Source of the DNA: Anaeramoeba flamelloides
Lineage: Eukaryota > Metamonada > Anaeramoebidae
Length of the DNA stretch: 64,000 nt
Direction of reading: 5' to 3'
Assembly (NCBI GenBank): GCA_027625915.1
Contig: JANTQA010000048.1
Coordinates: 3,968,001 to 4,032,000, forward strand
Shown here piece by piece: positions 21,731 through 32,706 of this stretch. The notes beneath the pieces were generated by a model. That model was not told the DNA's origin. It was given only the letters and a program-made list of their open reading frames with translations, and made no database searches. Numbering within the stretch: the first letter of the stretch is position 1; each line of letters starts with the position of its first letter. Made by a program: the position numbers and the translations under genes.

Positions 21731-24700
21731 ATGGGAAAAAGTTTTTCATCCAATAAAAAAAAAGACAATGTCGGTGAAACAAAGCGTGATAAGAATATTG
21801 AGAAGCAACTTGTCACTGAACAAGTAAAATTAGAAAATGAAGTAAAGCTTCTTCTTTTAGGAGCAGGAGATTCTGGAAAATCTACAATTTCCAAACAACT
21901 GAGGATTATTCATCAACTTGAATTTACCAAAAAAGAAAGAATGAAGGCAATTGATCAAGTAAAAAATAATATCATTCACTGTTCTCGTGTTTTAATTGAA
22001 GGTTTGGAAAACTTTGGATATGAGTTCGAAACAGAAAAGAATAATGTAAGCTCTTTTTGTTTTTCTTTTTGTATTTCTTTTTGTTTTTCTTTTTCTTTTT
22101 GTTTTTTCTTTTTCTTTTGAGCATTTTTCCAAAACTAGTTTTAAAAAATTGACACTTAATTTTCCAAAAACAAGGTTTGTTTTGTTTGCTCGTTTATTAG
22201 AAAAATTTTGGAAAAAATAAAATCAGAACAAACACAAAAAATAAAACAAAAATTACAAACACAATAATAAAAAAAATACCAACTATCCCCCAAATCAGCT
22301 CTTTTTTAAAAACAAAAAACCCCAGAATTTTGAAAAGAGAATTTAAGAAAAACCATTTTACAAGCAACCACACTCAATCCTTTTTCAATTTTGCACCCAA
22401 TTAACCTAAAAACTAAACAAAAACAAAAAAAAAAAAAAAACCCTTTCAATAGGATATCTGTAAGCATTTAATAACTCTTAGAAACGAAAAATTTGACGAC
22501 CACATTGAAGACTTCATTTCCATTTGGAACGATGCTGGGATTAAAAAAGTATTAGAAAGAAAAAATGAAATTCAACTTTATGATTCTTGTGAATAGTAAT
22601 CTTTTCTTTTCTTTTCTTTTCTTTTCTTTTGTTTTTTTTTTTTTAAAGAATCTTTTTTTTTTTTTATCTTTGAAAATTCTGTTTTTCTTTCCAACCAACC
22701 TGAAAAAAAAAAAATCAACTTTCAAGTGAAGAATTAAATTAATTCTTTTTCAAAGAACAGGTTTTGTTGATCAAAAACTGTTTATCTTGAAAAAATTCCA
22801 TAAATGCAAAGAATTGGGAATAACAAAAAACAAAACCAAAAGTTTGTCAGATCACAAGAAAAAATTTCAAAGCGATCTGTTCAACTCTTTGAAAAAATTG
22901 CTTATTTTCCAAAGTACTAATTTACCAAAATAAAAATGCCATTGTTCTCGTTATTTGGATTTAACTTTACAAAAAAAAAAACAAAACTTTGTTGAACTGT
23001 TCCAAAAATTGTAGAAATTAAATTTTATTCAGATATTTGGAAACAATTTTTACAACTTTTTTGAGTTTACACTTTCTGAAAATGGAAGTAACAAAATAAA
23101 CAAAAAGGCAAATTTGGATTCAAAGAAAAACGGTTTTAATAATTTTGTAATTTTTCTTTTTTCTTGCTTTTTAAGGGGAGAAATATCGAAATTATTTATT
23201 GTTTGTTACTGTTTTTAAAAGTAAACAGTCACATCTATAGAATGATGTGAGATTTTAATGTGATCTTATATTTGACCATGTGTCTTTTGAATCTATTGAA
23301 TTGGTCCACTCTCAAAAATAGTGACAAAAATTATCTAATTTACAGTGTACTATCATGAAAAAATTTTTGGAAAAATTAATTAAACATTCGCTAATTTTTT
23401 ACTTTTTGATAACCTCACTTATAATAAACACTATTGATTAATAAAAGATCTTGTATCAAAAATTGTTGTTTAAAAGATATTTAACAATTAAAGTTGGAAA
23501 ATCCAATTTTCCAGTAAGATTTTTTTGAAATTTAATAGTCAAAAATTTGAATATTTTTTTCTTCACAGTTAAGAGTTCATTTTATTATATTTTAAAAGTA
23601 TTCTAAATCTTATGAATATCTTTCAAATAGGGAATCAATTATTTCGACTATTAAAGAATTATTTGTTCTTTTAAATTGGAAAAAATATTATTTTTTGATT
23701 TTTCGTTAGGTTTTTTTTAATTGTTGTAATAAACAGAAAATTTTTATAAATTTTCGGTTTATTCCAAAAAATAAAATAAAACCGCCGTTAGGTTTTCCAG
23801 AATTTAAAAGAATAGAGCAAAATCTTTGATTTTTCTCTATTCTTTTGAATTAAAAAAAAAAAATGACGTTAGGTTTTCTTGAGTTTTCTGTTTTATTAGT
23901 AAAATCTACAGATTTTACTAATAAACAGAAAACCTCAAGAAAACCTTGACACTCTATGGCACTTGACGGCACTCTACAGACACTTTCGTAGGGTTTTTCA
24001 GAATTTAAAAGAATTTAGTAAAATCGTCGTTAGCTTTTCTTGAGGTTTTCTGTTTATTAGGAAAATCTGTAGATTTTACTAATAAAACAGAAAACCACAA
24101 GAAAAGTGCCGTTAGGCTTATTTCTTAAATTAAAAAAAACCTAGGCACTCTACGGCACTTGACGGACACTTTCGTTACGTTTATTTCAAAAAGTAAAAAA
24201 TACTCTACTGACACTTTCAATATTTATCATAAGTTATTTTTTTTCCATAAATAAGCTTTTTGAGAAGAGTAAGAATGTTTTCAAAACCATTAGTTATTAT
24301 CTATGCAAAAAAATATCCTAAAGTTGAATTTAAGGAAAATTCATTGTCACATCCATTTAAAAAATTTTGACCCCAAAATAGACCTTTTTTTCTAGACTAG
24401 AGATTTTTAAAAATGGTAGTACTATTAACAGCAATAAATACAACACCCGGAAGATTTAAGAACTGGAATGTTGATTATATTGTGAATAAACTCGATTACA
24501 AGGATGAAATGATAATTATAGTAATAGTTTTGCCTAACTTGGAATTTGAAATTTTATTTTTTGATACTAGTGATTACAAAAATTTAAATCATGCTTTTTT
24601 TTCAGGATTGGGTACTGGAAGATAGAAAAACACTAATATATATACTTGATTCAGATTTAAATAACTTTTAAGGTTAGATCTTTGATTAATGTCAAAAGGT

Positions 24701-27700
24701 TCAAAAATATTAGATACTTTTGTTTCAAAATTTTGTCATAATGATAAAATTTCTGAGAGAAATAGATTTTTTGTTAAAATTCAAAAAATGATCTTTTTTT
24801 CATTTTTTGTCAAAAAATTACATTTTAATCTTTTAACATCTTCATAATTCCTTTTTAAAATTTATTTAAAGAACTCTATTTCTTGTTTATATGTTGTTTT
24901 CATCCCACTGATATGTTTCTTTTATTTATACAGCCAGATAATATTTTTTGCATGAGTTAAATTTTCGTAATGGGCTAAAATAAAAAACATGGGTTTAGTT
25001 ACACCACTGTAGTGTTGAAAATGAAAATTTTTAAAAGAGAAAAAAATATGTTTTTTTGAAATTAAATTATTTCCCATAATTTAAGTATACCTTCTTGAAA
25101 CCATAAAATAAACTAAACAGTATAAAATAAATCAAATAATCATTCTTGTAAGTTTAATCTTGAGAGATTTCGAAAATATTAAAGTTTTCTCATTTTTTTA
25201 TCTTTTGTTTTTTAATTCATATTTTTAATTTATTGATTTTCCATTTCTTTAAAAACTTTCAAACCAATCAGTGTCCATTTTAATTTCAACAGTGATTTAT
25301 TAGATAACTTTAGATTTGGTTTCACCAGTCATTACTCAATTGAGCAAAACAAAACAACAATGTTTAGATCCAAAAGATCCTTCAGATATTTACCTTTTTA
25401 ATTTTCAAAATTTTTTTCAAAAAGAAATTTTCCAATCCAATACAAAAAAAAACAAACAAAATCCCGAAGAGTTTATAAAATTTTCATTATTACAGATACA
25501 CTGAAACGATTTAACTCAAAATATTAAATGTTACTGGAATAACCATTTCTCGAATTTCTTTGGTTAATTAATAAAACAGTTGGAAAAAAATTATTTTTAT
25601 TTTTTTATTGTTCAAAGGAGGAGTTTTTATTTCTTCTTATTTTGCCTAATTCCTAAATTTGTATTTCAAAAATTCATTTAATATTTTCGTTTTTATAAAA
25701 ATTTACCATTGATTAACGTTTTTATTATATTTTTATTAAATTAATTTCATAAAATTATTTTTTACTTTCAATTTAGCCTTTTTGAGAATATTAAGAGATT
25801 TGGCGAAGAAAATTATATTCCTACTGATCAAGATATCTTAATGACAAGAGTAAGAACCACTGGAATTATTGAAACTAGATTCCAATACGAATCATCTGAT
25901 TTTCTGTAAGCAACATTTTTTTTTTTCAATAATTAAATTATTATCATTAGTTATGGTTACGGAGACTACCACCACCACTACTACTACCACTCTTTGTTTT
26001 TTTTTTTTCTTTTTTTTCATCCATTTCTTACAAATTAATCAAACTTTATATTCTTTGATAATAAACTAGAAAAAGTATTGTATAATCCAAAATTAAATCA
26101 TTAATAATAAAATAATTCTATTTAAGAACTTTCTTTATTTCAGTAATGCTATATCTATTGATAGGTATTCTAATTTGAGCAAAGGAATTAGAAATTCATG
26201 TTATATACACTCTGATCAATTAGGGGGATGTGGGTCAAAATGATTAAAAAAATTTTTGAATTCAAATTCCAAATAAAGTTAAATGTACAACATTGAATTA
26301 TTTCCAGTATTGGTTGAGATACAAAAGAAAGTTGTTTTGTGAAACTTTGCTTTTTTTTTGAGTATTTTAATTTGTTTTCAAAAATATTTATCCTTCTTTT
26401 TAAAATTTATTTAACAAACAATGAATTTATTTTTCACACACAGTAGGATAAAATGAAGAATGCAATTATTAGTTAATGCTTATTTAAAAAAATCAATAAA
26501 ATCCAAATAAAAGAAGATGAAGAATACTCGATTTTAATTTCTTGAAATTTCTACTGGTTTATTGTGTATTTTTTTAATTTCATGACAATTCATATAAAAT
26601 TCAATTTAAGGACCGAGTCATTTACTGTGGATTTGCTCCATACCCAAGGAGTAACTTGAAACCTAAAAAGGATATTGTGAAATTGCCCTTCTTGAATGGC
26701 AAAATTCAAATAACAAAAAAAATTTCCATTGGATCTATTGGCAAAAAAACCAAATAAAAAAAAAGTTGAAAATAATTCACAATTTCAAAAAATCAAATTT
26801 TAAAAAAAAAATTACTTGATTCTTATTTTAAATTTCCAAAAGGTTAAATTTCTTCAATTTAAAGCAAATTTTTTTCTTTAAAGCACTAGTACAGTATAAA
26901 AGCAAAAAATTTCCATTTTTTTTTTTCAATATCCTTTTTCAAAAACCCCATGAACAAAAGGCTTGCCTGAAATGTAAAAATGATTATTATTCAAATCTAG
27001 CCAAATACTTGACTCAAAAATATAACTTAAAGATATTCCTAAAAATTTAATTTAAAAAAAATGACAAAAAAATGGCCATTTTTTGCTTTTATACTGGGAC
27101 TAGGGCTTTAAGTACAGAACCAATTTAATTCGATTTAATCTATTTTGTGGTTATTTTGTAACATCCTAAATTTGACAAAGTAAGAATTTTGTAACATTTT
27201 TGAGATAAAAATAACTCATTTGAGAAATGAAAAAAATTCAAAAAAAAAAATCTTTGAGATCTCAAAAGCGCCAAAAAGGGAGACACTTCAAAATCTGGCA
27301 AAGTTGAATTCAAAATTATAAATCACAACCATTCAAATTGGAAATTGAGTATTGATACTTGGCTTTTTTTTCCAAAAATGTCCTCTTTTTTTGATTGTTG
27401 ATTTTTAGAAAATTGATCATCATCACATAGGTTGGTTCGTTTTTAATTGTTATTAGTCACTCCATAATAATTACAAAAATTATTTTTCCATTTCAGAAAA
27501 TTATTTTTCATCGTAATGACTTGGCACTTAAGGCTATCAAAGAAAAAACTAACAAAAAAAATTCAAAAATTGCGACATTTGATTATGTACTAAAAAGTTA
27601 TTGAGTTATAATTTTTTTACATTCTTTTTGAACCTAACAATATTTATTAGGAAAAAATTATTTTGATTGGTATCGGGGAATTTAAAAATATTTATAAGAG

Positions 27701-27952
27701 GTCCTAAAAATCATATTATTATTTTATTCTAAAAAATATTAAATTTCTTGCTAGATCCTTTGAAAATTTGCCTTGAGATCTCGGTCGTTTGAAAAAAATT
27801 ACTAATTTTTTCATTTTGCAAAAAAAAACAAAAAAGTAAATTTTTGTATATTATCATTAGTAAGTGATAATAAAATTTGTGATTCTTAAACAAAATTTCT
27901 AAAAAAAGGTTTAGAAATTAGGGCACACAGGAGAAAAGCAATTTTCTCTCTT

Positions 27953-27994
<42 letters not shown>

Positions 27995-29473
27995 TAAATG
28001 GGGGTCATAGAGTAAAAAGTTAATTTAACTTTAATAATAATTTGAAAAGTAGCGAAAAAGGTCTTGCTGAGTTTTAAAAGTTTCTAGTCTCTGTTATAAA
28101 AAAAAAATTCTCAACCATAGATGATTAACAAAAAATGGTGTAAGCAAGCAAAATATCTTTTACCAAACAAGAAAAAAAACAATTTATTATTATTATTATT
28201 GAAGAAGTGTAAATTACTCCATAAATGTCCTTTTACTTAAATTTCCTCAAAGGGAATTTAAGCTTAAAATCATAGATTTCACGATTATTCAATGAAAAAA
28301 TATACCCAATTTTTTTTTATGTTTAAAAAATAAAAACAAAAAATTGAAAAGAAAAATGAAAAAAAGAAATAAAAATTTTATAAAGGGTTTATAAGAAGCA
28401 ATTTTTAAAAAATCAAAAAAAAAACAATGCTACCTTTAATAAAGAACACCCGAAATGACAACTACAATACTTTTGGTTGATTTAATTTATTTTGATAGCT
28501 GATCTTGAATGTTCATTTGGGGGATCGTTGTTTAATTTTAGTAATTTCTCTAATTTCTTTTTGATCGTGATTTGCTTTTAACCCTTTGTTCATTTTTAGC
28601 CTTTTCTTTTTCGTTTTTTATTTCCAAGTTACTCTTATACAGTCATGTTTCAGTCTCTCAGTATTAGCAAGCATCTACTTGATCTTTTCCTTTGTAACTC
28701 TACTTCACAATATAAAGAAAATTCAAACTGGGGAAAAAAATGGAAAAAAATAAAATATTGGTTATTTAAAGGCAATTCCCAAAAAAATTTTTTTTTTGAA
28801 ATAGAAAATATTATTAGAAATTAAATTCTCATAATATTTTTGCTCAATACATTTTTCCAGAGTATTTTTCAATTTTAGAACATTACCATGTAACTCTATG
28901 TAAACTAAGAATTTCATCTTTCGATATTCTCTAATTTATGATTATTTTTCCCAACAAAACATCAATTTACTTTCCAAAACCTTCGCTATATAAATGAATA
29001 GATTATATGATGTGGGGGGCCAAAGATCTGAAAGGAAAAAATGGATTCATTGCTTTCAAAATGTCACTGCAGTTATTTTTTGCGCCTCAATGAGCGAATA
29101 TGATCAGGGATTATTTGAAGACCGAAATAAAAATAGAATGGCAGAAGCATTAATGCTGTTCGGTGAAATTTGCAATTCGAGATGGTTCGCAGATACCGCA
29201 ATAATCCTATTTTTAAACAAAAGAGATCTTTTTGAAGAAAAAATTAAAAAAGTTGACCTCAACGTGTGCTTTGAAGATTATGAAGGTGGCTGTAATTATG
29301 AGAATGCTTCGGAATTTTTGAAGAATAAATTCATTTCATTAAATCAAGTTGAAAATCGAAATATTTACACCCACTTTACATGCGCTACAGATACTGATAA
29401 TATGAAACATGTATTTGAAAATATTACAGATTTTATTTTATCAAACACTTTACGAGATGTTGGCCAAAATTAA
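21731..29473 (+). CDS. Heterotrimeric G-protein alpha subunit, copy 1
   Basis: Exons 21731-22045, 22453-22595, 25777-25905 and 29002-29473 give 352 residues, normal for G-alpha. All introns are GT-AG; phases match and the sum is 353 codons with the stop. Motifs: P-loop GAGDSGKST (44-52; Asp47 where most have Glu), switch [10 protein letters not shown] (177-185), switch [14 protein letters not shown] with Gln203, NKRD (268-271) and TCATDT (322-327). These bind and hydrolyse GTP on the inner plasma membrane downstream of GPCRs. Gly2 and Ser6 allow N-myristoylation, but there is no Cys3 for palmitoylation, and the C-terminus LRDVGQN lacks the pertussis-toxin Cys. Introns 2 and 3 are 3.2 and 3.1 kb and contain repeats and exon-like islands. 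It pairs with an inverted near-copy at 49473-56852. Confidence 0.92.
23795..24180. repeat. Cluster of short perfect palindromes with a GCCGTTAGG motif
   Basis: Three stem-loops lie in series inside intron 2: 23801-23851 (arms AATTTAAAAGAATAGAG and inverse), 23872-23945 (arms of about 36 nt with a loop of only a few bases, beginning GGTTTTCTTGAG) and 24034-24106 (arms of about 35 nt). They are separated by GC-richer spacers containing (C)GTTAGG, CACTCTACGGCAC and CTTGACGGCAC. A related cluster lies at 50300-50800 in the other G-alpha gene. Confidence 0.6.
24413..24660 (+). other. Exon-like island in G-alpha intron 2
   Basis: An ATG at 24413 opens a 70-codon frame whose first 36 codons look coding ([20 protein letters not shown] at the start). 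A GTAATAG could be a donor near 24518. A T-rich CAG near 24605 is then followed by a frame reading [16 protein letters not shown] to a TAA. The pieces could form a small nested gene or be remnants. No family is recognised. Confidence 0.25.
25300..25504 (+). other. Exon-like island before G-alpha exon 3, 3' part shared by both copies
   Basis: An open frame beginning after an AG near 25302 reads [20 protein letters not shown] and ends [14 protein letters not shown] plus stop at 25504. The last part from KKNKQN onward is also present, in frame, in copy 2 ([14 protein letters not shown], near 51826-51885, - strand), but the sequence before it differs entirely. The shared part may simply mark where duplicated DNA begins. 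Confidence 0.25.
26578..26757 (+). other. Exon-like island in G-alpha intron 3
   Basis: A 59-codon stop-free, GC-richer frame ([20 protein letters not shown] near its start) ending in TAA. Two further islands on the same strand have good acceptors: about 26144-26243 after TATTTCAG ([16 protein letters not shown] inside) and about 27498-27604 after CCATTTCAG ([16 protein letters not shown] inside). Together they suggest a nested or decayed gene. No ATG exon was tied to them. Confidence 0.25.
26877..27112. mobile_element. Short MITE with AAAGC(A/C)CTAG termini
   Basis: Terminal inverted repeats of about 40 bp: left TTTAAAGCACTAGTACAGTA, right (inverted) TTAAAGCCCTAGTCCCAGTA. Both continue with TAAAAGCAAAAAATT(or ATGG)CCAT. 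TTTAA is seen at both borders, perhaps a TTAA target. It is about 235 bp long, with no coding capacity. Only one copy was noticed in the window. Confidence 0.6.
27954..27990. repeat. Homopolymer A tract (37 nt)
   Basis: An uninterrupted run of 37 A in G-alpha intron 3, the longest mononucleotide run I noticed in the window. It may be the tail of a retro-inserted piece, but no source could be identified. Confidence 0.9.
28186..28300 (-). mobile_element. LINE 3'-end fragment with (AAT)n tail
   Basis: Read on the - strand, the fragment ends GAGTAATTTACACTTCTTCA and then (AAT)n. It matches the 3' end of the LINE relic at 29928-31150 over about 100 bp (shared ATCATAGATTTCA(C/T)GATTAT on + and GTAAATTAC). 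A 5'-truncated insertion inside G-alpha intron 3. Confidence 0.55.
28645..28824 (+). CDS. Small ORF nested in G-alpha intron 3 (59 aa, uncertain)
   Basis: An ATG at 28645, just after CTTATACAG, opens 59 codons to TAA at 28824. The start reads [16 protein letters not shown], the middle is Lys/Trp-rich ([12 protein letters not shown]). Codon use in the first half is less AT-extreme than its surroundings. There is no homologue I recognise and no equivalent in the shorter intron 3 of the second G-alpha gene. It may be a first exon, a small nested gene or chance. Confidence 0.25.
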   Translation: MFQSLSISKHLLDLFLCNSTSQYKENSNWGKKWKKIKYWLFKGNSQKNFFFEIENIIRN

Positions 29474-29927
29474 TTATTTTTACTTTTTTAATGTATGTAC
29501 ACACACACATATATATACATACATACATATATATATTCTTAAAATAATTACATACATTATACTGTTTTTTATTCTATTTTTGATTTAGATTTTTTATTTT
29601 GAATTTATTTTTATAATTTTTCTCATTAAACCAAATATTATTATTTTTGAGAAACAAAAATCAACTTTAATAATAGATAACAAATAAAATTTTTATTTTT
29701 TTAGAATTATTTTATTTTTCGCAAGGGTATAAGTAATAAAATATAATTGGATGAAAATCATTTTTATATTTACCTGAATAAAATTTAAAGCAATTATCAA
29801 AGATTTCGAAAAAAAAATCAAAACATTAATTCAAAAATAGAGAATTGCTTTTTAAAAAAAAAAAAACAAAATCTTTTTCTCTAATTTTCATTTAAATTCA
29901 AGAATAAAAAATATTTTCTTTTTTTCT

Positions 29928-31150
29928 TTTTTATTATTCATCAGGAAGCGTAAATTACGCTCTAGTTGCCCTTAGACTTAAATCCCCTCAGAAATTTAAA
30001 CATAAAATCATAGATTTCATGATTATTAATTAATGAAAATAATTTCAAACTTTCACAGGTTAAAATTATTTCATAGAGATTTTTTTCTTTTGATTTTATT
30101 TCGAAATATTAATCCTATTTTTTTTTATAGAAAGGACATACCCATAAAAAGTGATCAATATTTTCTATAATTTCCTTCTGTTTATACTTTAAACATTAAG
30201 GACAACATTTATTTGAATTTTTATTTATTACAAAGTAATATCTATTTAAGTAGTCGATAAAATTTCTGAATTTTAGAATTGTTGAGCTTGAGGGATAACT
30301 TAAATAATTTTGAGTTTTAAAAAAATAATTTTGATATTTTATTATTGTGAAATATATTTGGGGTCTTCCAACTTGTAGATTTCAACAACTCATTATATGT
30401 GTATTTATATATTTCGTTTTTTAATTCGATAATTTCTTTTGAATTCTAATTGATTTTATTTTTTATTCTTTGGTTAAATTTTATTAATTTTTCTAAATTA
30501 TGAAAAGATTAATTTTTTTAATTTTTTTTTTGAATTTAAATTTCTTTTTATTTTTCCAAATTATCATCTTTACAATTTTAAATTCTGTTTTGTAAATTAG
30601 AATTAGTGTATTTCAATTTATTTAATATATTTCATTAATACAAGAATTAATCCAAGAATTTAAATGATTTTGAGTTTTTATTTCATAATAAAATTATTCT
30701 AACCCATCTGTCAATTAGCTTATTATAAAAGATTTAAATAATCGAATTTTTCAACTATTATTCAGAGAATATTATTTAATAATTGTTTAAAGTTGTTATA
30801 TGTTTCTGTTGTTTTTTTTTTTTTTAAATTATAAACTATATATCAAATTTTATCTTAATAAATACCTAAATATTTATTTTTTTTATAATCTTTTGATATC
30901 AATGATTTACATTTATTGGGTTTTAATCCAAATTGAATAAAAATTTCATATTTGGACTTAATTTCTGATTTAATTGGATTTTTATTTACTTTCATAATCA
31001 AAATTAAATCATCTACAAATATTTGACAATGGTTCTTAATGATAGGTTTTTTAGTAAATGAAAATCTGAAATTAGAGTAAATAAAATAGGAGGCAAGGGG
31101 TCTCCTTGGAATATACTCTGTACTTCAATAAATACTCATGAATATCTTCA
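29928..31150 (-). mobile_element. Degenerate LINE (non-LTR retrotransposon) reverse transcriptase relic
   Basis: On the - strand, translated pieces in different frames show reverse-transcriptase landmarks in the right order. QGDPLPPILFTL lies at about 31073-31108, the catalytic box FVDDLIL at about 31000-31022, and GLKPNKCK shortly after. A C-terminal zf-RVT-like segment (KQKEIIENIDHFLWVCPF) lies near 30130-30185. Multiple stops and frame changes separate them, so no intact ORF remains, and the upstream half is missing. The 3' end near 29928 is AAT-rich, as in the two short fragments at 28186 and 41457. It is an old, 5'-truncated copy; the clade is not assigned. Confidence 0.7.
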
Positions 31151-32706
31151 ATTAAATATGAAAGAAATTACAACAGAAAACATTATAATTTTATCAAAGA
31201 TCATTTCTACACTTCTATTGGCATTCTAATAACACATTTTAGCAAATTATTAACAATATTTGTTTACAAAAAAAAACTTTTTGGAAAATAATAACGAATA
31301 GAAAAAACAGAAAAAACATTTACAAAAAAAATAATTTTTAACCAAATTTAATGATCTTTCAGAGATTTTATTCTTTCAACTCTGTCCTGCACCCTTAAAA
31401 AAATTGTATTTTTCTGATTCAGGGATCTAAATTTTTATTTTTGGTTTATGGAAATAGAAACAGAAGTCAAAAAAATATTTAATAAACATTTTAACCATTT
31501 CAGAGAACAATTGTCAAACCTGTTATAATTATAAAATAAATTTAAATGTTCAAATTTTGAAATATTTTTTGAAGTCTTTTTTTTGAAGTAATTAAAACAA
31601 AAAAAAACAAGTCCAAAAATAAGATTGATTATTGGAATCAAAATAGAAATCAATTCAAAACCTAAAATCAAATATTTAAACCCTTCAGTTTTTTTTCAAA
31701 TTTGAAATTAAAATTTTAAACATTTAGTAAAGTGATTTTTTTTTTGATTTTTAGGTATTATGCTTTTTCCTATTCATATGAAATTGGCTTTAAGATATTA
31801 ACAATGAGATATTAATCAAGTATGAGGAAAATTTCACTTTTAGAAATCTTTATTGATCAATGAACAATAAGTAAAAAACTTTTATTGAATTTTTCCTTAA
31901 CACAATCTTTCGTCAATTAAACAGATTTTGAAATTAAAACCTATTTGACAATTTTTTCCATTTGACAACTTTTTTACAAAATGGTGAATTCATTTCACTC
32001 TTATAATTTGAAAATTTTTTCAATATAAAAATACTACTAAAATGGAATTTGTTTTTGAACACAAAATCAAATAATCTTGGAAAATTAATATCCATCCCCA
32101 AAAAAAAAAAAAAAAAAAAAATAAATGTAGATTAAATTCTGGCGAAATAAAAGAATATCATTTTTATTAAAGATAAAAGAGCAAAAAAAAAAATATGAGA
32201 AAACAATATCAAAATAAAAAAATTTTTATCAAAGAAAATTACACGAAATAAAAACATATCTAAAAAAAAAATACAAGAAATAAGGATAAAATTAAATAAA
32301 AATATTTCATTGTAAGTAATCTGTGTAAATTATTTGATACAATATGAAGGAAAAACAATTTACTTTTGTTAAACAAAAATTTACAGATATTTCTAATTAT
32401 TAATAGCAAGTAAATGAAAATAAATCAATTATTTTACGAAAAACAATTGAATTCGTGTTTTTTTAATAATTTATAAAGTTGATTCAATAAAGATTCTCTT
32501 TAACAAATCAACCCTTTAAAATAAAAATATCAAAAATTACTATTATTTTTTTTTTGATTTATAAAAAAACTGTTCATAATAGCAGCAACAGCAGCAGCAT
32601 CAGTAACAAAAACTTCAACTACGGGTATAACTAGAACAGGAGAAATGACACCAAAATTGGGAAGATAATATAAATAATATTATTCTTACAAAAAATAGCA
32701 ACAATA
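31151..32706. other. Non-coding stretch downstream of Raptor
   Basis: No gene is supported. It contains an A-rich tract near 32098-32121 and, near 32580-32605, a short (CAG)-like patch (GCAGCAACAGCAGCAGCATC). A - strand open frame at 31435-31671 is hydrophobic and AT-driven, with no coding signature. Confidence 0.35.

Noticed and set aside
22046-22120. Extension of G-alpha exon 1 into CFSF-rich sequence
   Set aside because: This is intron 1 read through; the GTAAGC donor at 22046 and the GATATCTG exon at 22453 restore the G-alpha sequence exactly.
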